Assembly: GCF_022581195.2 (NCBI RefSeq)
Contig: NC_061459.1
Span: 8,184,001 to 8,248,000 of the forward strand
Length of the DNA stretch: 64,000 nt
Direction: 5' to 3'
DNA from: Helicoverpa zea
Lineage: Eukaryota > Arthropoda > Insecta > Lepidoptera > Noctuidae
The notes under the pieces were generated by a model. That model was not told where the DNA came from. It worked only from the letters and a program-made list of their open reading frames with translations, and made no database searches. Made by a program: the position numbers and the translations under genes. Shown piece by piece: positions 22,101-34,400 of the stretch (position 1 is the stretch's first letter; each line of letters opens with the position of its first letter).

Positions 22101-25100
22101 CACTTGTTTGAATGCTAGGGCGACTTTATCTCAGTGAGGGACAAAGTGCAGAGTCCGATTACTTTAGGGTGGAGCATTGCATTTTATCGATAATTTTGCA
22201 TAGACCACCTACATCATGCACTTATACTGGTGATTTGTTTTCATAAGTATTATATTTTGTTTTGTGATGGTATTTATCTGTCTAGAAAATGTTGACTTTT
22301 ATTGCAGATTAAAAAGAATACCATTTATGTGCCATATGTAGTTACGGTTAATCCTCGAGTCTTCGGCTAGCTACTTACATCAAACAAAGAGCTGATGTTT
22401 ATATTCACATTGGAAACAGGAAGCATAAAGTCCGCAATATGTCTCAAGCTTGTACTGTTCTCGGTATGAAACAATACCAGTTCCGCTGTGTTTGCTAAAC
22501 TGTACTCCTTTCAGGAAGTGACCGCACTTTAATTGAGCTGCTATAACTGTTGGCTGGGAACTGAGTTGTTAGTCTGTTACTGAGCAACCTTACCTTTATA
22601 AAAGGAAGGTGACTTAGTACTGGCATTGAAAATCCATATCCTTGTATTTGGAAATTCATTTTCTGATTGCATGCAGTGTATTTAAAATAAACATCGATGT
22701 TTATTTTGTTGTTTGCTGTGCAGCACTATCGCAGCAAGTGGACAGATGCATCGTATAGCGAGCAGTTTGCACAATTCGGAAGGGTCCGATCTCAGTCAGG
22801 GAGGGAGATCTATGAATTTTCACCGCTAAACCCCCTGTCGCTCACATCTGTCGCTTCTATAGAGTGTAGATTAGATACAACGTCATTAATTGATTTAAGT
22901 TAACTGAAAGGGTTAGGGCTTATTCTTAAATGTAAAATGCACATGTTTCATTTTAAATAAAGCGCTTCCCTTAAAATCGGTCTCGCTAGCTCCTGGCAGA
23001 TTTGTTTCGGATTATTCAATTATTGTTCGAAATTGACTTTTAATTTCCTTTGGACTGAATATCCGGATTTTAAATCCTTGATTGTCCATGACAGTGATGG
23101 CATTGCAGTCGGTAATGCAATTACACTAGTTACGCATGTTTACGTTCTGGAAAGAGGGATGCGCTGAGGGATGAACTTGTAGGGCATCGTGCGCTGTGTA
23201 TCTGACGTAACTTGTAAGAAGTAACAACAGATATAAGATACCTGTTGCTAAGAGATAACTTTGCAGGAAATTATCTTGAGTACCTATGAAGTGATTGTGT
23301 TGTGTACATACATAATTGTTAAATTAATTGTTGGTGACATGGCAACCTCTTGTCGTTGTCATATTAGATTGTTTTACATAAAATTGTCTAGTATTAATTG
23401 CTTGAAAAAAAATTGCTTTAAAGATACCTACATTTCTGCTCCCACATTTACTCATCTATATGTATGAACCAATAAGTAAGTAATAAGGTATCTATGCTAA
23501 AAAAAAGATTGTTGTAAATGCACTGGCATGTGGACGACCATCACAACATTATTCAATGAAAGGCTTGATAACCCTCGTAATTGCATCGATGGCACTTGCA
23601 CCTAAATCAAAATCCACACCTTGCAACGTAACGAAGAGCGTGAGAAGAAGGGCAAGTTCAGCCCCTCGTTAAGATACTCACACAGGTGTAAACATTGTTC
23701 TGATACCCGCCCCGCAACCCTTAAACCTTTTCAACAAGGAAGCTGAGTTTATACCTACCTGCGCGTTACTTGTGTACAAAACGTTAATTTAATTCCTTTT
23801 TTGATATCGAGGTAGTGCGTTATCTTGCACTTGTTTATATTAAATCGAGTTAAAGATTTGATTTATCCCAGCAAGGCATGTTTGCGGAGCTCAAGCATGG
23901 AAGTTAGCCGTATCGTTAAAAGCATTTCGTGTCAGCAGACGTAATATAAATTGTGTAAACTCGTTGCCATGTTTGCATGGATTCATTAGGTAACAATTTT
24001 ATAATAGTCTCATCTCTGTCTTGCATCTTACTGGCTTCATCAGATGTCTCTGTTATTACATTGCTTCCTATTACGCGACGCTATCCGATGCGCTCACGCA
24101 CTTTTAGAACGGACACACACTACTTAATCATTATTTTAATATAGACTGAAATTGTGTAACTTGAACTTTGTTAAATGCTACAAATTCGAACTCATTTATA
24201 TCTATTTAATAATCCTATATATTATATTATAATCTTATAAACAAAAACTTGTAAAAATAACAGTCTCTTGATTTATGGTGCTAGATTTCTTATAATACTT
24301 AGAACTCTACAAACGTATGCATGTTAAATGTATATCTGAATCTACTGCTTCTAATTCTATGGAAAAAGATTAAATATATATTTTATTATTGCCTTCACGG
24401 AATTAAATAAAGCATGGGAATTAGCTCACAATTCAGCAGCTGTGGCCTAATTAAACATCAAGTTACAAAGCAACATAGTCATCGTTTTATTTTCCTCACA
24501 ACTCGTAATCGATTTATATTAAAAACCAATTTCAATTAAACAAATTGATTTAATCAATGACGAGGTGTCATTTAATGATAGGCTGATCACGTAATTGTAT
24601 AGCTATTTATTTATTTGAAACTACTTTTCTTCTTTCAAATTCTACTTCTTTATTTCATGCATGCCCTGTATCTGTATTGTTGTATCATTTAGTGGTTACC
24701 GAATAGTTATAATTCAGTCAAATAATAGTGTGTTATGTAGTTAATATTATTAGCAATTTTTTTTTGACGCTTGTGGCGGCCATACGCCCATTGCGTAGAG
24801 CCATAAAATTCCCAACCCTAATTATATGAAGGAAGAAGTCCCCTTCCTTTGGAATAATATTATTATGCAATTCAAATAATGTATATTGGTCATTGAGCAA
24901 AGTCAATATTCATTCATTTCAATACAATTTAAGAATACTTAGCTGCAATCCCAAATAGTAAGAGCTTGAAAGATTCTTTTTCATAAAACGTAATTTCTCA
25001 ATTTCATTCACTTTACCTAAAGAGCAAAAATTCATTTGAGCTGGAATTAACAAAGAACGATGTTATGAATACGTGTCACATCACCCGTGAAACCCCGGCT

Positions 25101-27408
25101 TTGTCCAGAGTGTGAAAGGGTTCACTCATTAGGAAGATTGCAAGGGCGCGGAGCGATGCAAAACACTGTCTATGCGTGGTTGCGCTCCGCATTGTCTATG
25201 CCTAGTACTCTACTGTTTCTAACGCTACATCGTAGCCTGTACTCAGGAAGTTTATATTTCGAAGCATAAAAGAAACGAGGCTGTATTGTAGCATAAAAGA
25301 AAATGCATTCGGGTTAGACTTGGGTTAGACAGATTCAACCACTATAATGGGATGATATACCTGTCTGTCCATTACTGTAATTACTGATGTCACAACATGA
25401 AGAGCCTGTAAAACTGAAAAGACCCGTAAACATGACCACAAATCCCCATGAATGCTTTATATCTAACAAAACATCTTGAAGCAGGATTTAGGTCCAAAGT
25501 GATTTAGAGTAAACATGAAGATGAACAAGAACTCGATTTTTTTGAATTGTAATAAAGCACAGGCGTAGATATCATAATTACTTCCTGATATACATCTTAA
25601 TTTTTTTTGGCAAAATCAATTAATAACTGCTCTGTACTACTTGGATTTCATTTCATTTGACATACTTTGTGTTCATTTAAATTTATTATGAACGTACGTA
25701 CAATTGAATCAGTGTATGGTATGGCGCCGGCGTTCGATGCGAACCAAGCCAAGATGGCATCGAACAGGAAGTGAAGTAGGAAAACGTTCTAGCGTCATCC
25801 AAGGTTAACAACGCTACGAGCTACATCCACTACGCTCGCTATTAAGCGGCACCTCGCTTGACAAACCTCCATTGTTTAGTAATTAGGTTGGTTTCGGTAT
25901 ATTTCGGAATATACATACAAAAGATCTTGCCTGATTAAAATTGTATTGACTTCTTGAGAATTTGCATTTAGAAGGCTAACAAATTGCTAGCCCTAAGTTA
26001 ACGATTTGGCAATCCGGATTAGTTGGATTAAGTGTTCTTGGATTCAATCATAAAATCAATCTATCAAGTATTTTATTACTTAGGTATTTAACTATGATCC
26101 TCGACATTCAATAATTATGATTCATGATTATAATTACATTGCCCATCCCACTTATAAAACTACCAATACTTAGCTTTGGGTTTCGATGTATTGTCAGATC
26201 TCTTGTGAATATTTGCACTATTTATATTATACTTCTCATAATGTGTGCAATCCGTACTTTTATTCTTTTGAATAGCAGGTAACGTTTGCGGTACACAATG
26301 GAAACGAATTTCGTTCAGCTAAAATATTAACTTTCTTACAAAAGGATACATTATAGTTCCAAGTATGGAGCACTTCTTCACTTCCGAACAATACCTTGAA
26401 TGGGAAACGAAGTGGTAAACAGTGGTTCTTTTACAGTTCCTTCGTGAGGTGACCATCCGACTTTGTTGTGTTATTTGCAATTCATAGGTACGCTTCGTTT
26501 CATTAACAGCCAGCATTTATTGTTTATTCATCCCGAACCTAGGTAAATCTTATGCTAAAGAACATTATACCTTGATCTTTGTGAAATGTAATTGATCCAA
26601 CTTTGGAGCTATCCAATTATTGATTAGGGTTCCATTTTCAGAAAAGATAACTCTGGTGGCTTACATATTTATGTACCAATTCTTACATATATGAACTAAG
26701 AACTGCTGAACAATTATGAATTCAGAAATTACATAACTCTTATTGAGTTGAGGTAATGTCTAAGTTAAATGTCTACCTGAGTGACTATATAATGTATTTT
26801 TCTAACGGCATCAAGTACATAAATACATCTATGGTTATGTCTATTCTATTAAAAGCCTTTTCGTAGAAAATGGGCAAACCAAAGCTTTAAATAGGATATT
26901 GAGAGGCCTATTCACTTTACAAAACCATGGAAGAAGCGAGGAAATAAAAGGTTCGAGTGCTTTACAAGCATTTTATTATTTGTATTTATACAAAAGATCT
27001 GTACGAAATGTTAGGAATTCCTCTTAGTTAAAGCACATTGTCTATTAGACGCCGGCGTTAGATTAAAACTCTGAACAATTTACGGAAGCCTATCGCATGG
27101 GACGAAGTACCTAAGCCTTAATCTTCATCCCTTTGTTATATTCCGACACGAAAAGCACTTTAACAGCTTACAAGAAATTGTGTTTATTTCTTTGCGGTCT
27201 TAGAATTTGCAACCATCTATTATAAAACTTTAGGTTCTATTTTTTTAAGTAATTAGGTATTGACTTTTCAACATCAGAATTTATTTCCTTCCATTGAACT
27301 ACATTTTTCACGAGTAAGCTTCGTATGAGGATAATATCAAAAAGATCTTAGAAGTCGTGTTGTCTAACTTATATTTTACGTACTAATAATTGTCACTGTA
27401 TCAGAAAC
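19156..27408. other. Gene-free upstream landscape with ETS cores
   Basis: I find no supported gene in these ~8 kb. GGAAGT/ACTTCC cores with C, G or A flanks occur at 19256, 19313, 19797, 21621, 21905, 22512, 25244 and 25765. The pair at 19256-19264 (CCGGAAGTG) and 19313-19321 (CACTTCCTG) faces inward. At 25751-25773 AAGATGGC lies next to CAGGAAGTG. The rest is AT-rich and unremarkable, apart from a possible decayed repeat near 24765-24830. Confidence 0.35.
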
Positions 27409-27888
27409 ACATCATCAGCCTATCGCAGTCCACTGCTGGACATAGGCCTCTCCAAGTGCACGCCACTGAGATCGATTTTCAGCTTCTCGCATCCAGCTCC
27501 TGCCAGCCGTCTTGCGCAAGTCATCACTCCACCGTGCCTGAGGACGTCCTACACTACGTTTGCCGAGGCGTGGTCTCCACTCTAGAACTCGTTTACCCCA
27601 ACGGTTATCGGTTCTTCGGCTAATATGGCCAGCCCACTGCCACTTCAGCTTGCTGATTCGGTGGGCTATGTCGATGACCTTGGTTCTCTGACGGATTACC
27701 TCATTTCTGATGCGATCCCTCAGAGAAATGCCGAGCATAGCCCTTTCCATAGCCCGCTGAGCGACTTTAAACTTGTGAACCAGCCGTACCGACAGTGTCC
27801 ACGTTTCGGCTCCGTAAGTCATGACAGGTAGGACGCACTGATTGAAGACTTTTGTCTTTAGGCACTGTGGGATCACGTGCCAAGTCAC
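27409..27888 (-). pseudogene. RTE-type LINE, 5'-truncated reverse-transcriptase C-terminus
   Basis: A 157-codon frame, intact to its stop, contains residues typical of the C-terminus of RTE-clade endonuclease/reverse transcriptases: VLPVMTYGAETWT, a conserved W-rich region with KLKWQWAGHISRR, then GRPQARWSDDL and the terminal YVQQWTAIG. The stop is followed by a short ATG trinucleotide tail, as RTE elements have. The endonuclease and the catalytic part of the reverse transcriptase are missing upstream, so this is a dead-on-arrival copy. It lies in reverse orientation at about 12-14 kb from aop. Confidence 0.9.
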
Positions 27889-28093
27889 TTGCTAAGTTTT
27901 TCTCCGCATTTGGTAAACTCGGCAGAAAGAAAACCTAATGTAAATTGTGGTCATATTAAATCAAAATCGACGGGGTGTATGAAATACTACCTAAATTCCA
28001 CTGTTCCTAAACCAAATACAACTTTTTTCTATATCATCCGCAGCAATTATTATGATCCGATCAGATATGAAATGAGATGGGTACAACTACACT

Positions 28094-28246
28094 TTATATT
28101 GCTTCTTTTGCCGACGCATTGTCTGCTCGCTCCACCACATCCCAAAAGGATTCCTGTTCGTTATAATTCCGGCTAGCATTTCCATAAAAATCGTTGTGAT
28201 CGTTATCTTCGTGAACAGGTCGGATTCTTTTTTCTAAGTGCATCAT
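28094..28246 (-). CDS. Unrecognised 50-codon open frame
   Basis: A minus-strand frame from ATG (28246) to TAA (28094) has protein-like composition: acidic, Asn-rich, with NEQESFWDVVERADNASAKE near the C-terminus. I do not recognise it. Just upstream on the same strand a longer frame (28385-28203) ends in another phase, so the two may be pieces of one frameshifted element rather than a small gene. It lies ~200 bp from the RTE fragment but shows no RTE motif. No splice or promoter evidence is visible. Confidence 0.25.
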   Translation of the reverse strand: MMHLEKRIRPVHEDNDHNDFYGNASRNYNEQESFWDVVERADNASAKEAI

Positions 28247-28654
28247 TTATTATCTTTAAGGGCACAAAAAATGTAGGGTCTCTAAGGCGCCGCGGTGTCC
28301 CTTCTAGGAAGCGGCCTCGGATTTGTTTGACACTCATCTGTGAGATATAGAGCGGCCAGTGGACAGGGTAGTTCGATGAATCCAAACACTTGCAATGGTT
28401 TTAAGGTTTGGACATCGGCTGCGGGACAAAGAGGTGTCAATTCACAACTCGGCGATTTTGCATGGAGCACTTATAGATACCATCACAATAAGGCCATAAA
28501 GATTTCTAATGATAACACTGATGAAGTGGTTTAATGTTGACGAATACATATTTTCTGAAAAGAATTAAGAAAAGTATTTCCTAAAAAATATTTCAAGTCA
28601 GCCTTTTAATCGTTGATACGCCATGAAGGGTTATGATTTTTAGATTTTATAACT

Positions 28655-28960
28655 CTACTAGCTGTTGCCCGCAACTTCGTCTGCGTGGGCAATATAGAAT
28701 AGTCAAAATACTACTTATCCCGTAGGTGCATTCTTTCACGTGACAGTATAATTAGGATTAGCACTTAGCAGTCGCATAGATTCATTGATCAAGGTTGTGT
28801 TGTGGATGTGACCATTTATCTAAACAAAAGAAGTAAAGTTTGTGACGTTGTGAATATCTCTGGATCTAGTCAGCCAATTTGGGAAATTATTACGTAAGGT
28901 GCGTAAGTAATTTTCACAGGAAACAGTTATAATCTATGTCTATATGCTTTGAGTCTGACA
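28655..28960. repeat. Lepidopteran interspersed repeat (CTAGCTGTTGCCCGC type)
   Basis: It begins CTAGCTGTTGCCCGCAACTT and continues CGTCTGCGTGGGCA, which I recall as a very frequent start of a repeat family in moth and butterfly genomes. The far end is not sharp. No coding capacity is visible. Confidence 0.55.
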
Positions 28961-29049
28961 AAGCTGTCATTTGTACATTTTCTGCAGCTGCTGCGACTAA
29001 TCAGAAGCCAGAAAGTCTGTCAGTCTTACCATGGATATCGTCTTGTGTA

Positions 29050-29185
29050 GTTGACTGGATTGAAGATAGGTAGATAGGTAGTCGCTCCAAGCAAAATATT
29101 GGTTCTCAAACAGATTCGGTGACTGGAAGCCAACACCAACATAGTTGGGGAATAGCTGGATGGATGATAAAATGAGTCATCATCA
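29050..29185 (+). repeat. Decayed lepidopteran repeat with trinucleotide tail
   Basis: The run TAGATAGGTAGTCGCTCC, then GGAAGCCAACACCAACATAG, TTGGGGAATAGC and a GATGATAAAATGAGTCATCATCATC tail-like stretch resembles a frequent noctuid element (…GGAAGCCGACCCCAACATAG…). It is diverged. The family name is not known to me. Confidence 0.5.
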
Positions 29186-29282
29186 TCAGCAGGCGCATAG
29201 GGTAGGATAGTTTCACTACTGGGGAGAAACACTTGTATGACTTGTATGATTTGTGGATTTTCTGTGCACTTACTCACTATTG

Positions 29283-29632
29283 TAAGGCTGACCCCACATT
29301 AGGCGTGCGCGATCCTCGGGCGTGTGAGTAGCGCGGGCGTCGCGAGCGCTCTGCGTGAACGTCGCGTTTTGCTGCCCTGCGGCATGTGTGAAGAGTGCAA
29401 GCGACGCGCTCGCGGCGAGTTGCGTTCTTACCCCTTCGCCCGCTATCCCCGCCGCCCGCTAAACGCCTTAGCAGTTAAACGTCAAGGAGAGCGGCGCGTG
29501 CGCGCCGCGAGCGCGCTGCAAATGCCGCAGGGCAGCAAAACGCGACGCTCACGCAACGCGCTCGCGACGCACGCGCGGCGCCCGCGCTACTCACACGCCC
29601 GAGGATCGCGCACGCCTAATGTGGTGGCCTAA
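29283..29632. mobile_element. GC-rich fold-back MITE with perfect 46-bp inverted repeats
   Basis: The arms at 29294-29339 and 29579-29624 are exact inverted repeats of 46 bp, starting CCACATTAGGCGTGCGCGAT. Inside, GCGTTTTGCTGCCCTGCGGC and its complement near 29520-29545 pair as well, so much of the element can fold into one long hairpin. It is strikingly GC- and CpG-rich while its surroundings are AT-rich. A 102-codon open frame across it is an artefact of composition. Confidence 0.85.
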
Positions 29633-29633
29633 G

Positions 29634-29786
29634 CCGGGACTCCACCGAAATGTTTGCATTATTTCACGAATAGGCAAAATGTACGTATCTGTGCGAGTCC
29701 ACTTCATGTGTTCGTACTTGAAACCTGCAGTTTTGCCAAGATTTTCAAAATGTACGCTCGCAATTTGCCATTTCTTGGTGGAGCCA
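29634..29786. mobile_element. Short element with imperfect inverted ends
   Basis: It abuts the GC-rich MITE. The left end CGGGACTCCACCGAAATG and the complement of the right end (GGCTCCACCAAGAAATG) form imperfect ~16-bp inverted repeats, and GGCAAAATGTACG recurs inverted inside (CGTACATTTTG). It is probably a second, older non-autonomous DNA element. Confidence 0.5.
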
Positions 29787-31240
29787 GCAAATCAAAAGAA
29801 ACATAAGTGTTGTATACTGTGCGTCACTACCACACACCGGGAAAATTTCGCTATTGCGGAGGACGTTTATATACCATATTTTGTGTCACACGTAAACAGG
29901 ACGACAGTAAGTATCCACCGAAACACTTTCAAAGATCTGATGAACAAACAAATCAAACCTGACTTGGTCACCTGGGGCCAATCAGAGCTCTATGAAGCGA
30001 TCATACGCTTTGGCTCCTACTGTTATTGTGGTTTCTGAAAATTTAATCACCTCATTCAACGATGAATGTAATTCTGATGGTACTATTAAGAACACTTGCT
30101 TAACGCAGAAGCTGACGTTAGCAGGTCAAGTCTTTTGACTTCTCGAATAGGATACCATTGGTTTTTGTGCAATGCACACCTGCAATGCATTCTGGATTAG
30201 GATAGGATATAGGTGGATAGGATTTGTAACAGAGAACAATTCTGTCTTTGTCAAACGTAGTTTTATATAAAAGGTGTTTTTTAGGGTTTTTAGACTTGGC
30301 TCGGGTCTTACTGAGACTGTTCGTAATCGTGAACAGTGTATTTGCGATCAGAAGTTGAAAGTAAGCATGTCTCTGGTATGCGGCGCGTAATTTGTACGTT
30401 TTCAGACGCATAAAGCATTTTACGTGTGTATGGTATTAAATCGAGAAAGCTCCCATTTCTTATCTGCACTTTGTATCTGGGCTTGTTTTTAAAGCTACAG
30501 AATCCTACATTACCTACCTCAAGCTTAGCAGCGCTTGCGAGAGATAGATCCTCATTTCTTCTAGGATTAAGTTTACATATTTTGCATCAGAAAAAATAAT
30601 TAAGGTCTACTTAATACTACTCACTCAAAGTAATTTGTTTTAAGGCCACCACATTAGTGGAAGATAAGCTAAACTATGTTTATGAAAAAATCCTGATATG
30701 AACTCCATCTGTAACTTTAAATGATAATTAATTGTTCCACTAAAGTCATCATTTTTGACATAATGTTCAAAAAATCATTTAGATGGCACCGTTTTAAATT
30801 TGGCCGAGAACTATTAATTTTCCTTTCATCAAGGTAATAATTATAGTTGGATTTTGATGTGGCACGGCAAACTGACAAACACTATTGAAATGTCTATCGA
30901 AAAATTACACTTCGTGTTAAAATATGGTGAATTACGGAAAATACACAACTCCATCTGTTGAAATAATAATCTTCTATAAAGAATGTATGGTAATATTGTC
31001 ATTTACCACCTCGCTCCTTTGACAAATTGATGATGTATTTTATTTACCACAGATGGAGCTACTTTAACCTTGGCTAAACAAATTTTCATTTTTTTTTTCT
31101 TCCGAAGTTACTTATAAAGGTGTGATTTTCTGTGTAAAGATTAATAATAGGCCGATCAACTAATATAAGTACAACATTCAAATGTACAGTTTTGACAAAT
31201 AGATTGCGTGTCGTAATATTTTACATCTTGAATTCACAAA
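29787..31240. other. No gene; decayed repeat-like sequence
   Basis: The phrase AACTCCATCTGT recurs at about 30701 and 30947 and appears inverted (ACAGATGGAG) near 31050, which suggests a decayed repeat at 30640-31100. I could not set its ends. No coding region is supported. Confidence 0.35.
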
Positions 31241-31460
31241 ATTAATCATATCTTTTGATAGAGTGAATCGATTTCGATGAAACAAAAACTAAGTAATACC
31301 CCAAGTTACGTAGAGTTTTTGTGTATAAGCATTGTCTGCATTTAATTCGTAGATTTTACGTGAATCGCGAACAAACAAACAGATAAACAGACAAACAGAC
31401 AAACAGACAAACAGACAAACAGACAAAAATGACAAAAATGATGGAAATGGGTTCTGTTAG
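31241..31460 (+). repeat. Interspersed repeat ending in (ACAG/ACAA)n
   Basis: GTGAATCGATTTCGATGAAA opens a block that runs into a tetranucleotide array (ACAA/ACAG units) at 31370-31428, followed by ACAAAAATGACAAAAATGAT. A repeat core with such a microsatellite tail is common in moth genomes. Confidence 0.6.
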
Positions 31461-34400
31461 TTATCCTTTAACATGCTGGCTATTTTTTTTGTCAATTTCT
31501 TCAATGTACAAAAATTACTTTTCTACAGATTTATTATATGTATAGATAACTTTTTTAGCAATAAGCCGATTTTGTAAAACTATCGACTGTTCTGATTTGT
31601 ATACATAGTTGTTATAGCTTTTATCCAGAATTGTTTGTGCAGGTATAAAATGAAAGGGTTTAATAAAAGCCTCCGTTTCACGCTTGCTGCTTGTTATCTG
31701 ACATGATACTACTTTAAGATGATGGATCAAAGATTTCTTATAACGTTCAACGGTCGTTGCGCAATTTCCCACAGCATCTCAAAAGCAAATACCTTCTATT
31801 GAGTCAGGATACAATGGCAGGGCAAGAGTCAGGTAAAGCGCCTTGCGCTGCGGGGTTCCAGCGCAGAAGTTTTATATTTCCGCTTCTTTGTCATGTCTTT
31901 GGGCCAATTAATAATTTCTCTGGATGACCGAAGTCATTGTTAAACCATCGTGCCGCACCTACGCCCCATTCAAATGGCGAAGATTGATGAACTCCATGCA
32001 ATTGTCACATTTCTACGTTTATAGACTGTTTTTGCTTTACATCTACTGAATGACTGTGCTGCTTCGCAGTTGTTATTCACGTGGGAGATAAATAAGTCTG
32101 TTGTATTCGGAATTAGTTAACGAATCCTGATGTTGATAATGGAGTGGATAAGTTACCATCTGGAAGTGCTACTTCTGTTTGATAAAATATTGTACCTAAT
32201 TCTAAAATGTGCTTGTTTTTCTGCTTAGTATATGTTCCGTTTGACGTCAATTGGGATTCATCAGCACATAGCAATTGTGTTCAAATTAAGCTCTATATTT
32301 AAATAAATCAACATTTGGGAAATAATAGAATTGCGTAATTAGTAGGTATACAACCTTTTACCAACGCGGCAACGCTAGCGGCAATCATGATTTTCTATTT
32401 TTCTGTTTTACACAGGCTACTGCACAGTTAACGATTACTTGTTCCAAGACTTTGTAATTTTAATTAACTATATTCGCAATGTGATCCGTCTTCGTTATTC
32501 GCTAAATGATATTTGACATACCACTTTGATAGACTGCAGATTTGCTTCTTATTCGAGGTTTGCATTTTATAGTGACTTTATGTCATAGCGCTTGTGATCA
32601 TTCTTACGTGGAGTTGGCACGTATGAGGGAAAAAATCCTCGTCAACATTCTTGTAAGTGTACGTAAATACGTATGCATATATTTTGCCTTTTGTCTTTTT
32701 TGCTCTTTTGTGTGTCTGCTCGTCTCAGTATTTCCTGTTTGTAAAATTAAATTTAAATATATGCATACTTTTTGTCGACCAGTTACGACCGGGCTGCGGT
32801 GGCTGAGCGCGCCGAGACGATCGATGTACCACAGAAAAAACATACGAGTTTTTAACATGTTACATACATTACTTGTCTGTAGGTACTTCCTGGCCTGTTT
32901 AGTTCCTCATATTGACGTATTCGTTATATTAGGTAGAGTTTAAATTAATCTAACGAATTTAATTAATACGTGGTTTATGACATTAGCAGGATACTTAGGT
33001 AGTTATAGTTCTCAGAAAGCATTAAATGGCAAATAAAATGATTAAAGCGATGGTCGAAACCATACCTATTCACCTAGTGTGTGTGGACTGTTGTTTGGCC
33101 AGAATGATAATGAGTACAGCCATATTCTGGGAAATGGTCACCGATGTTATTCCGTCAATGTTTTTTCCCTTACGACCACATTTCGTATAAATTTTCCCAT
33201 TTATTTAATTTGTTAATATTGCTTAATTGAGTATCGGTGTAATATCCTGATTGTTATTGTTGGGTCTATTATTGCTAACTTCAGTAACTTGATGAAGTGC
33301 AGCTGACAAACCTGTTATACTTACCTCTGATAACAAGTATTATATTTTACGTGTTTGCTACTTTTTCATATATTTATTTTTGTTACGTTTCGTAGAGATT
33401 ATATACTAAATGATTATTTTTATCTCATACGCACAGCTTTTTATCAAATAATTACTGTATGATTAAAACTTCAGCCACATTCCACGCTTAGAATTTAGTC
33501 GCCTTCCTGTCATATGGAAATAGGTCATAGCTTCCTATTATAACTCTCGATAGGCCGAATTATGGTCAGGAGCCATGTGGTCTATTTTGGACATTAACAA
33601 TTTGACTAAACTTATGTGTAATAAGATTCGTTCTGAACAGTATTAAATTGTAAACGTTTCCCATGTCCGACATGATAAACTTCTTATTATGGCTATGAAC
33701 GTTTTCACGAAATTCTCATAAGTAATTTATGTCAAGTAGGTAGGTATTATTGTAGGGGTGCGGATTAGCTACAAATATTCATGATACGATTCCCCGAGTT
33801 TATAAATAATACTAGATATAGTTTTGCAAAGCCTTCTAATCTTATATGACCTGATGATTCAAGGGATTTGTCTTACGATTAAAAAAAACGTCGTATCACA
33901 ATTATTCGGTAAATTATGAGATAAATGTTACTTAGCAATTATCGATACTGGAAGTAGATAAGGTACGTCTTGTCTTTATTTTTCATGATAGGTACGATTC
34001 GAGACGTAACTGAATATTTTCTGAACGCTTGTATCACGTTTTTCTTTATTATTACCTATCTGTGGTAGAAACAGCAGACTTTTTGACTGCTTAATCTATT
34101 TCCCTTCGATTTCTACCAGGAAATCTGCATATGAAACAAATACTTGTTTGTTCAAGTGCACGTGCTATTTACCCAAATGCAATATAAAATTGACTCGTCC
34201 AACAGGCCGCGACATTGCCTGCACAGGCGCCGATGATCGCTTACACTCCGCTTGCTAAGTGTCACCGGGGACGTAGCGGTGCACCTTGCACTCTAGTTGT
34301 GATTTTAATTACGTTTTATTGGCAGTCTACTTGCTATGGCTGTTTGACGGTGCAACCGAGCTATATGCTCGTCAACTAAGGGTGTTATTAGTTGGAACAA

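Noticed and set aside
29324..29632. 102-codon Cys/Arg-rich frame
   Set aside because: It lies entirely inside the GC-rich fold-back MITE and results from its composition.
31370..31428. Possible CRISPR-like array
   Set aside because: It is a 4-bp microsatellite without spacers, the tail of an interspersed repeat.
32542..32943. 133-codon plus-strand frame
   Set aside because: Cys/Phe/Leu-rich composition follows from AT-rich DNA, and no family, signal peptide-plus-mature pattern or splice support is evident.
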